Notes: generated by a model not told the origin, from the sequence alone. 5,895 nt of DNA from Clostridia bacterium (GCA_017523005.1 JAFWXG010000161.1:1-5895), one strand, 5' to 3'. Shown: positions 1 to 5,860, counted from the first letter of the stretch. A program made the numbers and translations.

Positions 1-48
1 CGTCCTTGGTTTTATAAAGGTTGTGGCACTGTTATCCAAGTAAATCAT
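1..48 (-). CDS. Cysteine desulfurase / class-V aminotransferase, N-terminal fragment cut by window edge
   Basis: Reading leftward from an ATG at 48, the 16 codons inside the window give MIYLDNSATTFIKPRT. This closely matches the well-known N-terminus of NifS/IscS/Csd-type PLP enzymes (pattern IYLDNxATTxxKP), which take sulfur from cysteine (or selenium from selenocysteine) onto an active-site cysteine. The lysine that binds PLP and the catalytic cysteine lie outside the window, so the subfamily cannot be fixed. The start lies inside the end of the DUF3343 gene, in a different frame, with a 17-nt overlap, which suggests translational coupling. Family knowledge: a class-V aminotransferase subfamily (EF2568-like) travels with DUF3343 proteins and SelD near selenium-dependent molybdenum hydroxylase genes; placing this gene there is inference. 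The gene is too short here to appear as a long open frame, but the motif is distinctive. Confidence 0.85.
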   Translation of the reverse strand, partial: MIYLDNSATTFIKPRT

Positions 49-283
49 AGCTGTCCTCCCCCGTCTTCTTGTAGATTCCGTAGGTTTTCAGCATAAGTTT
101 ATCAACAACTGATAGAGCTTTATTTAAATTCTTCATATTCACTTTTACCATAAAAGAACAGCCTCTTCTTGCAATCTGCTTGGGCGTATGCCCTATAGTG
201 CAGGCTATTCCCTCTCTTTCACATTCTGTCTGTACCCGTCTTGCATAAGTGACGGAAGACAAAACAATAATCGCATATTCCAT
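32..283 (-). CDS. DUF3343 small protein, putative S/Se carrier-like
   Basis: This 83-residue protein has the layout of DUF3343. An N-terminal strand followed by SSVTYA (residues 9-14) leads into a helix, then a TP motif (33-34) and the typical GC dipeptide (G41-C42) before a second strand and an amphipathic helix. Family knowledge: these small TusA/YedF-like proteins are described as putative sulfur or selenium carriers, and the conserved cysteine is the likely carrier residue; no reaction has been shown for this one. Two more cysteines (C21, C28) are present. The ATG at 283 is preceded by a strong AGGAGGAAGG ribosome site at 294-303. The last 17 nt overlap the start of a cysteine desulfurase, so donor enzyme and acceptor are probably made together. 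It is likely transcribed from the promoter at 344-372, independently of the ddl operon. The fit to the family is good, the biochemical role is inference. Confidence 0.8.
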   Translation of the reverse strand: MEYAIIVLSSVTYARRVQTECEREGIACTIGHTPKQIARRGCSFMVKVNMKNLNKALSVVDKLMLKTYGIYKKTGEDSYDLLG

Positions 284-300
284 AGTTAAACTGCCTTCCT

Positions 301-314
301 CCTGCAGTTGCAGG
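301..314 (-). promoter_or_regulatory. Small hairpin overlapping the DUF3343 ribosome binding site
   Basis: CCTGCA (301-306) and TGCAGG (309-314) form a perfect 6-bp inverted repeat with a 2-nt centre. In the transcript the 3' arm shares bases with the AGGAGG core (298-303). Folding would partly hide the ribosome site, although a real loop would have to open at least one base pair. A regulatory role is inference. Confidence 0.3.
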
Positions 315-328
315 CACTACTTATTTTT

Positions 329-364
329 AAAATCTTTCACTACAGTATATGCTTTTAAGATTTT
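329..364. repeat. 8-bp inverted repeat centred on the -10 box
   Basis: AAAATCTT at 329-336 is repeated in inverted form as AAGATTTT at 357-364, with 20 nt between. Its centre (346.5) coincides with the centre of the proposed TATACT -10 box. It could be an operator or a weak hairpin. It is AT-rich with no GC-rich stem, so it is not a convincing terminator, and chance is a real alternative. Confidence 0.3.
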
Positions 365-372
365 TAAGTGAA
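344..372 (-). promoter_or_regulatory. Probable sigma-A promoter for the DUF3343–cysteine desulfurase pair
   Basis: On the minus strand the hexamers TTCACT (367-372) and TATACT (344-349) are separated by exactly 17 nt. The -10 matches the consensus at 5 of 6 positions and the -35 at 4 of 6. Transcription would start near 337, giving a leader of roughly 54 nt before the DUF3343 ATG. The -35 box overlaps the last codons of the upstream 94-residue gene. An 8-bp inverted repeat is centred on the -10 box (see separate entry). Confidence 0.5.
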
Positions 373-648
373 AAGAGGGGTGAAATACTGATTTTTTACA
401 TAATCAATTCCAACAATCCATCCACCCTCTAAATATCGTGCCGCTTCGCAAAGATAAGGAAACGGGTGTGGGTCTGAGCCAATGCATGACTCCTTGAAAA
501 AGATGTGAGCACCGTCTGTTTCACAAAAAAGTGCGTCTTTTGGTATAAACTTTTCCAATCCACATTTTATTTCTCCATTCCAGCTGTCAAACCTTAATCC
601 AGAAATTACAATTTGCTCAGATTTACATATTTTAAATTGTTCAGACAT
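364..648 (-). CDS. Hypothetical 94-residue protein with five cysteines
   Basis: I do not recognise this protein. From the ATG at 648 it has 94 residues. That start is preferred over an in-frame TTG at 663 (99 residues) because a GAGGTG ribosome site at 656-661 sits 7 nt before the ATG and would overlap the TTG itself. It has no signal peptide and no clear membrane segment, and reads as a small soluble domain. Cysteines lie at 8, 29, 42, 55 and 67, with no tight CxxC pair, so a metal site is possible but not shown. Distinctive stretches are FDSWNGEIKCG (20-30), a proline/histidine patch SDPHPFPYLC (58-67) and a hydrophobic GGWIVGIDYV near the C-terminus. It stands alone between the terminator of the ddl operon and the promoter of the DUF3343 pair. 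Its own promoter is unclear; it may be expressed by read-through. A good ribosome site and clean spacing argue that it is real. Confidence 0.6.
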   Translation of the reverse strand: MSEQFKICKSEQIVISGLRFDSWNGEIKCGLEKFIPKDALFCETDGAHIFFKESCIGSDPHPFPYLCEAARYLEGGWIVGIDYVKNQYFTPLFT

Positions 649-674
649 TTTCAAACACCTCAAGAAAAGTATAT

Positions 675-705
675 GAAAAAACAGGAGGAAATTAACCCCC
701 TGTTT
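675..705 (-). terminator. Rho-independent terminator closing the ddl operon
   Basis: Just after the SDR stop codon the minus strand reads AAACAGGGGG (705-696), a 7-nt loop, then CCTCCTGTTT (688-679), which pairs over 10 bp with a single G-U. A run of six T (681-676) follows, its first part shared with the stem. Position, stem and U-tract all fit an intrinsic terminator for the five-gene operon. The same strand contains GGAGG-complementary sequence only within the stem, so no ribosome site is implied. Confidence 0.85.
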
Positions 706-710
706 GCATT

Positions 711-1427
711 TTATCCAATATATCCGCCGTCAACTACAATAGTCTGACCTGTTATATAGTCGCATTTTACCAAAAATTCTACGCAATCTGCAATATCTTC
801 GCCCGTTCCCATTCTTCCAAGCGGGATTTCAGCTATAATTTCCTGTCTTTCTTCTTCTGAAAACTCCTGCATCATTTTTGTGTCAATTACACCTGGTGCG
901 ACAGCATTTACTCTGACTCCCATTGGTGCATATTCCTTTGCCCATGCCTTTGTAAATCCGATAACTCCCGCCTTTGTTGCAGAATATACACTTTCGCATG
1001 ACGCTCCGCATACGCCCCATACCGATGAGATGTTTATTACCTGACCTTTCGACTGAAGTAACAAACTCGATGCTTCGCGCATACAGTAAAACACGCTGTC
1101 AAGGTTTGTTTGCATAACTCTTTTGTATTCTTCATCATCTGTCTGGCAAACTAAAGAATATGAAGAAACGCCTGCACAGTTTACAAGTAAATCAAGCTGT
1201 GAGAGAGAAGAAAAAAGCTTTTTTTCCTCTGTTCCCGTTCCTAAAGCACCTTGAAATACTGTGCATTTAACACCCATTTCTTCTATTTCACACTTTAAAG
1301 TTTCGGGTAGGCTTTTGTTACAACAAATTACGATATGTGTAAACCCAAGCGAGCAAAGTCTTTTTGCAATTGCAGAACCTATACCCCCGCTTGCGCCTGT
1401 AACAACCGCAGTTTTATTTAATGACAT
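711..1427 (-). CDS. Short-chain dehydrogenase/reductase, YmfI-like (possible EF-P 5-aminopentanone reductase)
   Basis: This 238-residue cytosolic NAD(P)H-dependent classical SDR is of full family length. It has TGASGGIG (10-17) for cofactor binding, NCAG (83-86), catalytic N108, S135, Y148 and K152 in the usual S-x12-YxxxK spacing, a PG turn at 178-179 and a C-terminal TGQTIVVDGG (226-235). It could be called FabG (3-oxoacyl-ACP reductase). However, SSVWGxxGASCE (134-145) resembles, from memory, the Bacillus YmfI signature SS(I/V)WGxxGASCE. YmfI reduces the 5-aminopentanone group on elongation factor P. The following VRVNAVAPGxxDTxMM and EIPxGR stretches also fit, but are shared with other SDRs. 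No fatty-acid synthesis genes are nearby, which weakens FabG, and no efp gene is in view either. It is the last gene of the operon, 21 nt after the protease gene, with AGGAG 8 nt before the ATG. SDR membership is certain; the substrate is inference. Confidence 0.9.
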   Translation of the reverse strand: MSLNKTAVVTGASGGIGSAIAKRLCSLGFTHIVICCNKSLPETLKCEIEEMGVKCTVFQGALGTGTEEKKLFSSLSQLDLLVNCAGVSSYSLVCQTDDEEYKRVMQTNLDSVFYCMREASSLLLQSKGQVINISSVWGVCGASCESVYSATKAGVIGFTKAWAKEYAPMGVRVNAVAPGVIDTKMMQEFSEEERQEIIAEIPLGRMGTGEDIADCVEFLVKCDYITGQTIVVDGGYIG

Positions 1428-1448
1428 AATTGTTACTCCTACTTAAAA

Positions 1449-2897
1449 TTATTTACCCATTACTGTCCCTAAAAATTTATATGCCTCTTCAAGCTGTGTA
1501 TCTACCACAATTTCACTGCACATAACCTGAGTATGTAATGTAAGCTGTGTATTTATATCCGCAACGCCATAAGGATAAAGTCCGTAAGCCTCCTGAAAAC
1601 GCATAACAGCAAGCTCTGTGTCTGTATCATAATTTGGAGAATTTGTATCTCCTGCAAAAAGTCCTAAAAGTGCAAGACGCTCTTTTATTGCTTTTACCTC
1701 TTCGTTTTCATCTCCAACAAAATATTTAGTTTTAAATGAAAGGGGTTTTACATCGCTTTCCTGTGCTTTTCTCACTTCGTTTTCCACTACTTTGTGCGGA
1801 GCAATCCCTACTTTATTTATTGCATTTTTCTTTGGAGATAAAAATTCTGCAAAAGTTACCTTAACACTTCCGTATTCGCCCATAGACGCAACATTCTGCA
1901 TAGTTCCTTTACCGAATGTGTTGGTGCCTATAATGGTTGCTCTGTCATTTTCCTTTAATGCACCTACCAAAATCTCTGATGCCGATGCTGTAAACTCGTT
2001 TGTTAAAACCACAATCTTTGTTTTGGTATCGGCATTTTCATTACTTGAAACAAATGGGATATTTGTATTATAAGACCTTGTATTCTCATAATAAATCACG
2101 CTGTCCTTCGGCAAAAACATTGATGCAATTTTCTCTGCCTGAGATGTGTATCCGCCCGAGTTATATCTTAAGTCGAGTATAAGATTGTTAATTCCTTTTG
2201 ACTTAAAATCATCATAAATTCGCTTAAATTGATTGCCCGTGTCTTCTGCAAACTGTGTAATTACAACATATGCGGTATCTCCTTTTTCATTTATCACACT
2301 TTCTACAGACGGAATTACAACAATATCTCTTGTAATTTTAATTTCTTTGGTTTCTCCGTTTAAGGTCAAAACTGTTAAAACTACATCTGTGCCCTTTTCT
2401 CCGCGAATTCTTGAGGACACTAAATCTATATCAGTATTTATAACACTTTCGCCGTCAACCGCTATAATTTTATCGCCAGCCATAAGTCCGGAGCTTTCTG
2501 CAGGTGTATTCGGCAAAGTATTCATAACGCTTGCATAGCCATCTATATTGACTAATGTTACTCCAATGCCCGCAAACACCGCGTCAACCGATTCGCTAAA
2601 TTCCTGCATTTCTTCGGGAGTGAAATACACGCTATAATCGTCTAAGGCATCAGTTATGGCGTCTGCTACAAACTCAAAAGCTTCATTATCGTCTTTTTCT
2701 TTGAAAATACTTTTAATGAGCGAGTCCAAAAGTTCTTCTTCAGATACACCAAACTGATATATTCCTTTTAAATAATTGCGAAGTGCTTTTATAACTGTAT
2801 AACTTTCTGTAATTTCTGTTTCTTCCGCTTCGGTTGCCTGCACTACAGGACATACAAGCAAAAGCATTGCAAGTAACAGACATAAAAATCTTTTCAT
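1449..2897 (-). CDS. Secreted S41 C-terminal processing protease with PDZ and peptidoglycan-binding domains
   Basis: This 482-residue protein is a CtpA/CtpB-type serine protease acting outside the membrane. A signal peptide (MKR then a hydrophobic run, likely cut after VQA at residue 21) comes first; C16 is not in a good lipobox. An N-terminal helical segment (about 30-95) ends in DDYSVYFTPEE. A PDZ domain spans about 97-190, with GIGVTL at 110-115 and a GDKIIAVDG turn at 141-149, and presumably recognises substrate C-termini. The S41 core (about 200-372) has LDLRYNSGG (241-249) and TASASE with catalytic S305, then K330 and Q334 in FGKGTMQ; the +25 and +4 spacings match the Ser-Lys-Gln arrangement of this family. 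Residues about 395-457 form a PG_binding_1 domain (LGLF at 411-414, AVMRFQEAYGL at 430-440), probably holding the enzyme on the wall. It follows the SLH gene by 20 nt, with AGGGG 8 nt before the ATG. The substrate is unknown; the co-transcribed SLH protein is a possible one. Confidence 0.93.
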   Translation of the reverse strand: MKRFLCLLLAMLLLVCPVVQATEAEETEITESYTVIKALRNYLKGIYQFGVSEEELLDSLIKSIFKEKDDNEAFEFVADAITDALDDYSVYFTPEEMQEFSESVDAVFAGIGVTLVNIDGYASVMNTLPNTPAESSGLMAGDKIIAVDGESVINTDIDLVSSRIRGEKGTDVVLTVLTLNGETKEIKITRDIVVIPSVESVINEKGDTAYVVITQFAEDTGNQFKRIYDDFKSKGINNLILDLRYNSGGYTSQAEKIASMFLPKDSVIYYENTRSYNTNIPFVSSNENADTKTKIVVLTNEFTASASEILVGALKENDRATIIGTNTFGKGTMQNVASMGEYGSVKVTFAEFLSPKKNAINKVGIAPHKVVENEVRKAQESDVKPLSFKTKYFVGDENEEVKAIKERLALLGLFAGDTNSPNYDTDTELAVMRFQEAYGLYPYGVADINTQLTLHTQVMCSEIVVDTQLEEAYKFLGTVMGK

Positions 2898-2917
2898 TTA
2901 TAATACCCCTTTGTTAT

Positions 2918-4249
2918 TTATTTAGCTGATTCCAAAAACTGAATTCTGTATGCACGATAGATTGTTCCGCTCTCAGATTTTGCCCTGAATACTATACATG
3001 GCAAATCTAAAAATTCTAACATAAATCTTTCCTTTTCAATTTTTTCCTGACGCCAGAACGCTTCCATTCCGTCTAAATACGGGATTTCTTCATAGCTGTC
3101 AGCTCCCGTTTTTACAACAAGCATTTTTTGAGATTCATCTATCAAATAAAGCTTGCCATAAACATAACTGCCCTCAATATAACTATCATCTAAAATTTCT
3201 GTCGCTTCAGACTTAACCTTATTGCTCACAATAAGAAAAGGAGTTCCCTTTTCATCCGAATAAATCTCAACCGAATCCCCCGTATTAAGAAGATGTGCTC
3301 CGCCAGGTGCTTGTCCTTCTTTGACGGTTAAAATATCCGTATCTGTTTTATGCAGTATATTATAATCAACTCCTGCCCCCGACAGCGAATAAGTTCGGGT
3401 TAAGGTGTAGGACTTTCCACTATCTAAAAGCATTTCTGTCCTGTTTACCATTTGAACCTCGGTCGCGGAAATAGTGTCTGTCATGACATCAGAGATTTTT
3501 GCATTTTCTAATGAAATATTATTTTTTTCACAGACCAGTTGACGCGCATTATATAAAATCTGCGCAAGCTCCTGTCTTGAAATTGTTCCGTCAGGGCGAA
3601 TTCCGTTTCCGTCTCCTTTTAATATTCCGTGACTTAACGCAGTTTCAAGATAAAGTCTTGTTTGCTTTGATAAATGTGAGCAATCTGTAAAGTCGGTTAT
3701 AAGATTTTCTTTTTCCTTAAGCGGAATTTTGAAAATTTTAACAAACCATTCTGCTACTTCCGCTCTTGTAACTTCTCCCTCTTTAACAAAGGTTTTAAAA
3801 GACGGATTATGCTCGTATTCAATACTCATAACCTGATTGTATTGCTCAATGGTTAGTATTTTAAAGTCTACCGCAAGACGAATATATCCATCTGCCCATT
3901 CGTCTATTTTATTGTAACGATACGGGTTAGATTTCTTTAAATCTTCTGCATTTTTTCTTGCAAACTCCGCTGTCTGCTCTAATCCTGCCGAGCGCATAAG
4001 TACCGCAAGTGCTTCGCTTCTTGTCGCAGTGCCTGTAGGGCGAAACATATTGTTGTCGCCTTTTATTACACCTAACGCCGACATAGTATAAACCGCCTGC
4101 GAGCTCCAATGTGTTGCAGGAAGTGCTTCCATATCAGCAAATTTGATTTTTACAATTCTGTCTGCGAAATTACTGTTGACTTCAGCTGAATATACAGGTG
4201 TTATCAGCATCAAAGCAGTCAAAAGAAACGCAACTAATCTTTTTTTCAT
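2918..4249 (-). CDS. Secreted SLH-domain protein with unassigned C-terminal region
   Basis: This 443-residue exported protein starts with a signal peptide (MKKR plus a hydrophobic run, cleaved around VYSA at 19-22). Three S-layer-homology repeats follow. The first is at about 37-90 (FADM at 37-40, GVIKGDNN at 60-67, FRPTGTATRSEA at 69-80), the second is divergent at about 117-175 (WADGYI, then EVTRAEVAEW at 159-168), and the third is at about 187-238 (FTDC, HGILKGDGNGIRPDGTISRQELA). Family knowledge: SLH triplets bind pyruvylated secondary cell-wall polymers and hold proteins on the Gram-positive surface. Residues about 250-443 look beta-rich and match nothing I know; there are no catalytic motifs I can name. 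An AGAGGA ribosome site overlapping the upstream TAG stop sits 8 nt before the ATG, so translation may be coupled to the DUF1934 gene. The gene lies directly before the S41 protease gene, suggesting a shared task at the cell surface. The SLH part is firm; function of the C-terminal half is unknown. Confidence 0.88.
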   Translation of the reverse strand: MKKRLVAFLLTALMLITPVYSAEVNSNFADRIVKIKFADMEALPATHWSSQAVYTMSALGVIKGDNNMFRPTGTATRSEALAVLMRSAGLEQTAEFARKNAEDLKKSNPYRYNKIDEWADGYIRLAVDFKILTIEQYNQVMSIEYEHNPSFKTFVKEGEVTRAEVAEWFVKIFKIPLKEKENLITDFTDCSHLSKQTRLYLETALSHGILKGDGNGIRPDGTISRQELAQILYNARQLVCEKNNISLENAKISDVMTDTISATEVQMVNRTEMLLDSGKSYTLTRTYSLSGAGVDYNILHKTDTDILTVKEGQAPGGAHLLNTGDSVEIYSDEKGTPFLIVSNKVKSEATEILDDSYIEGSYVYGKLYLIDESQKMLVVKTGADSYEEIPYLDGMEAFWRQEKIEKERFMLEFLDLPCIVFRAKSESGTIYRAYRIQFLESAK

Positions 4250-4260
4250 TTATGTATCCT

Positions 4261-4668
4261 CTATTTTACTTCAAATATCATTTCTCTTAAAATTGGTGTG
4301 TCCCCATTCTGACTTATGGTATATCTAATTTCAGCACGGCATCCGTTTTCGTTTGCCTTAAAATCCAAAAACTTCGTTTTTGTATCAAAAACAAGCATAC
4401 CCACAGATGTCTTATACTTTACTTCAAAATTTCTGTTATCCTTGAAAAAACAAAACTCTGCGCTCATATCGCCATTTCTTATGACCTTGAGCATATCTTT
4501 GTCCCATAAAATCCTAACGCGTGTAGGAACAGAGTTTTCGCCTCTTGGCTCTAAATAGCTTATAATAGCATTTTCTCCGTCAAAAAGATAACTGCACTCT
4601 GCTTTTTCCTTTGTTGTTTCTCCGTTTTGTTCTCTGTACGAAATTACAATTTCAAAATTTTCAGTCAT
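4261..4668 (-). CDS. DUF1934 (YwiB-like) beta-barrel protein
   Basis: From the ATG at 4668 the product is 135 residues, near the usual length of the family. An upstream in-frame ATG at 4728 would add 20 residues, but lies well inside ddl and is less likely. The chosen ATG follows AGGA by about 10 nt and gives the expected N-terminus beginning with a beta strand (FEIVISYRE). The pattern fits DUF1934: alternating strands, TRVRI (49-53), VIRNGDMSAEF (62-72), YKTSVGML (85-92), an FDTKTKFLDF strand, then an EIRYTIS strand near the C-terminus. Family knowledge: B. subtilis YwiB is a calycin-like barrel with no established function. No signal peptide, so cytoplasmic. Its start overlaps the end of ddl by 8 nt, so the two are probably translated in a coupled way; the SLH gene starts 11 nt after its stop. 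In Bacillus this family sits near argS, a gene that is not in view here. Confidence 0.85.
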   Translation of the reverse strand: MTENFEIVISYREQNGETTKEKAECSYLFDGENAIISYLEPRGENSVPTRVRILWDKDMLKVIRNGDMSAEFCFFKDNRNFEVKYKTSVGMLVFDTKTKFLDFKANENGCRAEIRYTISQNGDTPILREMIFEVK

Positions 4669-5743
4669 TGTTATCACATCCTGAATAAGCGTCAATAGCA
4701 TGGCATACAAGCTTAAATACCAGTTCATTCTGCGGTATTCCTATATACTCCATCATTTTTGGATACATTGAAATATCTGTAAAGCCCGGAAGGGTGTTAA
4801 TCTCGTTTATGTATACTTTTTTGTCTTCTGTAACGAAAAAGTCAAGTCGGCTTAAGCCTGAAAGTCCAATTCCCTTAAACAGCTTTTCTGCCTGCATCTT
4901 AATTTCTTTTATGATTTCTGCATCTAATTTAGCAGGGATTTGTATAGTAGATTCGATTTGGTATTTTGCTTCAAAATCGTAAAATTCTTTGGCTGAAATT
5001 ACTTCGCCTGGTTCTGCAACAGTAACTATTCTGTTTCCGAGTGCGGCACATTCAATTTCTCTGCCCTTAATAAATTCTTCAATTAAAATTCTTGTGTCAT
5101 GCTTTGCTGCATTTATAAGACTAATCTTTAAATCTTCTCTGTTTTTAGCCTTGCCTACACCAACCGACGAGCCTGCATTAGCAGGTTTTACGAATACAGG
5201 ATAAGAGAGTTTACTTTCAATTCTCGAAATTACTCCATCTATATCGTTTGCAATTTCAAAGTCTAAAGCGGTTACCCAGTCTGCCTGCGGAACACCTAAT
5301 TCTTTAAAATAAATCTTTGCAACAGTTTTATCCATGCAAATTGCAGAAGAGAGCATATCAGGTCCTACACAAGGAATACCTGCTAACTGGCATAAGCCCT
5401 GAATTGTTCCGTCTTCTCCAAACTTACCGTGAAGTGCGGGATATACCACATCAACTTCAATCAAACGGCTTGTTCCGTCGGGGTTAAGTACAATAAGTCC
5501 GCCCATTGTTGCATCGGGCGACAAAATTGCGGGGGTAAGCTTATCAGATTTTTCCCAGTTGCAGTCTTTGATGTTTTTGTAATCTCCCTCATATAAAAAC
5601 CATTTTCCCTCTTTGGTAATTCCAACTTTATAAACTTCCAAACGGTCGTCCATATTTGCTAAAACATTTGTAACAGACAGTTCTGAAATCTCATGTTCTG
5701 ATGACTGACCGCCAAACAAAACCAATACCTTAATTTTATTCAT
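4661..5743 (-). CDS. ddl: D-alanine--D-alanine ligase
   Basis: This 360-residue cytoplasmic ATP-grasp enzyme joins two D-alanines, using ATP, to make the terminal dipeptide of peptidoglycan precursors. It is full length. The N-terminal domain has LFGGQSSEHEIS (9-20) with the substrate-binding glutamate E16, then HGKFGEDGTIQG (105-116). The central ATP-grasp domain has VFVKPANAGSSVGV (183-196) with the S192 position and EEFIKGREIE (222-231). The loop FYDFEAKY (254-261) keeps Y261, the residue marking D-Ala as second substrate; D-lactate ligases such as VanA have a different loop here, so this is a housekeeping enzyme and not a vancomycin-resistance ligase. Mg ligands are D301 (SRLDFF), E314 and N316 (NEINTLPG). 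It is the first gene of a five-gene operon. AGAGG at 5755-5759 sits 11 nt before the ATG, and a TATAAT box lies upstream. No other Mur or van gene is adjacent in the window. Confidence 0.97.
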   Translation of the reverse strand: MNKIKVLVLFGGQSSEHEISELSVTNVLANMDDRLEVYKVGITKEGKWFLYEGDYKNIKDCNWEKSDKLTPAILSPDATMGGLIVLNPDGTSRLIEVDVVYPALHGKFGEDGTIQGLCQLAGIPCVGPDMLSSAICMDKTVAKIYFKELGVPQADWVTALDFEIANDIDGVISRIESKLSYPVFVKPANAGSSVGVGKAKNREDLKISLINAAKHDTRILIEEFIKGREIECAALGNRIVTVAEPGEVISAKEFYDFEAKYQIESTIQIPAKLDAEIIKEIKMQAEKLFKGIGLSGLSRLDFFVTEDKKVYINEINTLPGFTDISMYPKMMEYIGIPQNELVFKLVCHAIDAYSGCDNND

Positions 5744-5780
5744 TATATATAACGCCTCTTTTCGTTAAAATTAAACATTA

Positions 5781-5811
5781 ATTATAAATTTTATGCCCAA
5801 TCCAGATGCAA
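5781..5811 (-). promoter_or_regulatory. Candidate promoter for the ddl operon
   Basis: A perfect TATAAT -10 box lies at 5781-5786 on the minus strand. The best -35 candidate is TTGCAT (5806-5811), only 3 of 6 matches and 19 nt away, so the -35 side is weak. A start near 5774 would give a leader of about 30 nt ending in the AGAGG ribosome site (5755-5759) of ddl. The surrounding DNA (5761-5795) is almost pure A/T, so the -10 match could arise by chance. Confidence 0.4.
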
Positions 5812-5828
5812 GAAATCAATTTTACCAG

Positions 5829-5860
5829 GAGCAAAAATCTTTGCTCGCAATGAGATTTTT
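5829..5860. repeat. Two overlapping, mutually exclusive inverted repeats upstream of ddl
   Basis: On the plus strand GAGCAAA (5829-5835) pairs perfectly with TTTGCTC (5840-5846) around a 4-nt loop. AAAAATCT (5833-5840) pairs perfectly with AGATTTTT (5853-5860) around a 12-nt loop that can itself pair as TTG/CAA. The two stems share bases, so only one can form at a time. They lie upstream of the proposed ddl promoter, so they would belong to the end of an upstream transcript, to an operator, or to a dispersed repeat. Neither is followed by a separate U-run, so neither is a standard terminator. Confidence 0.45.

Noticed and set aside
649..663. TTG start at 663 for the small orphan protein.
   Set aside because: The GAGGTG ribosome site overlaps this codon and is correctly spaced for the ATG at 648.
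661..696. A promoter for the 94-residue gene, with TATACT at 668-673.
   Set aside because: The -35 region (GTTAAT at 691-696) is poor, it overlaps the terminator stem, and the transcript would begin at the ribosome site itself. Possible but not supportable.
1792..2538. Several plus-strand open frames within the S41 protease gene.
   Set aside because: They are antisense to a gene with clear PDZ and catalytic motifs, and show no motifs or ribosome sites of their own.
4669..4728. 20-residue N-terminal extension of the DUF1934 protein from the ATG at 4728.
   Set aside because: It lies wholly inside ddl in another frame, has no better ribosome site, and the DUF1934 fold begins right after the ATG at 4668.
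4661..5743. Possible vancomycin-resistance (D-Ala–D-Lac) ligase.
   Set aside because: The FYDFEAKY loop retains the tyrosine typical of D-Ala–D-Ala ligases, and no vanH/vanX-like gene is adjacent.
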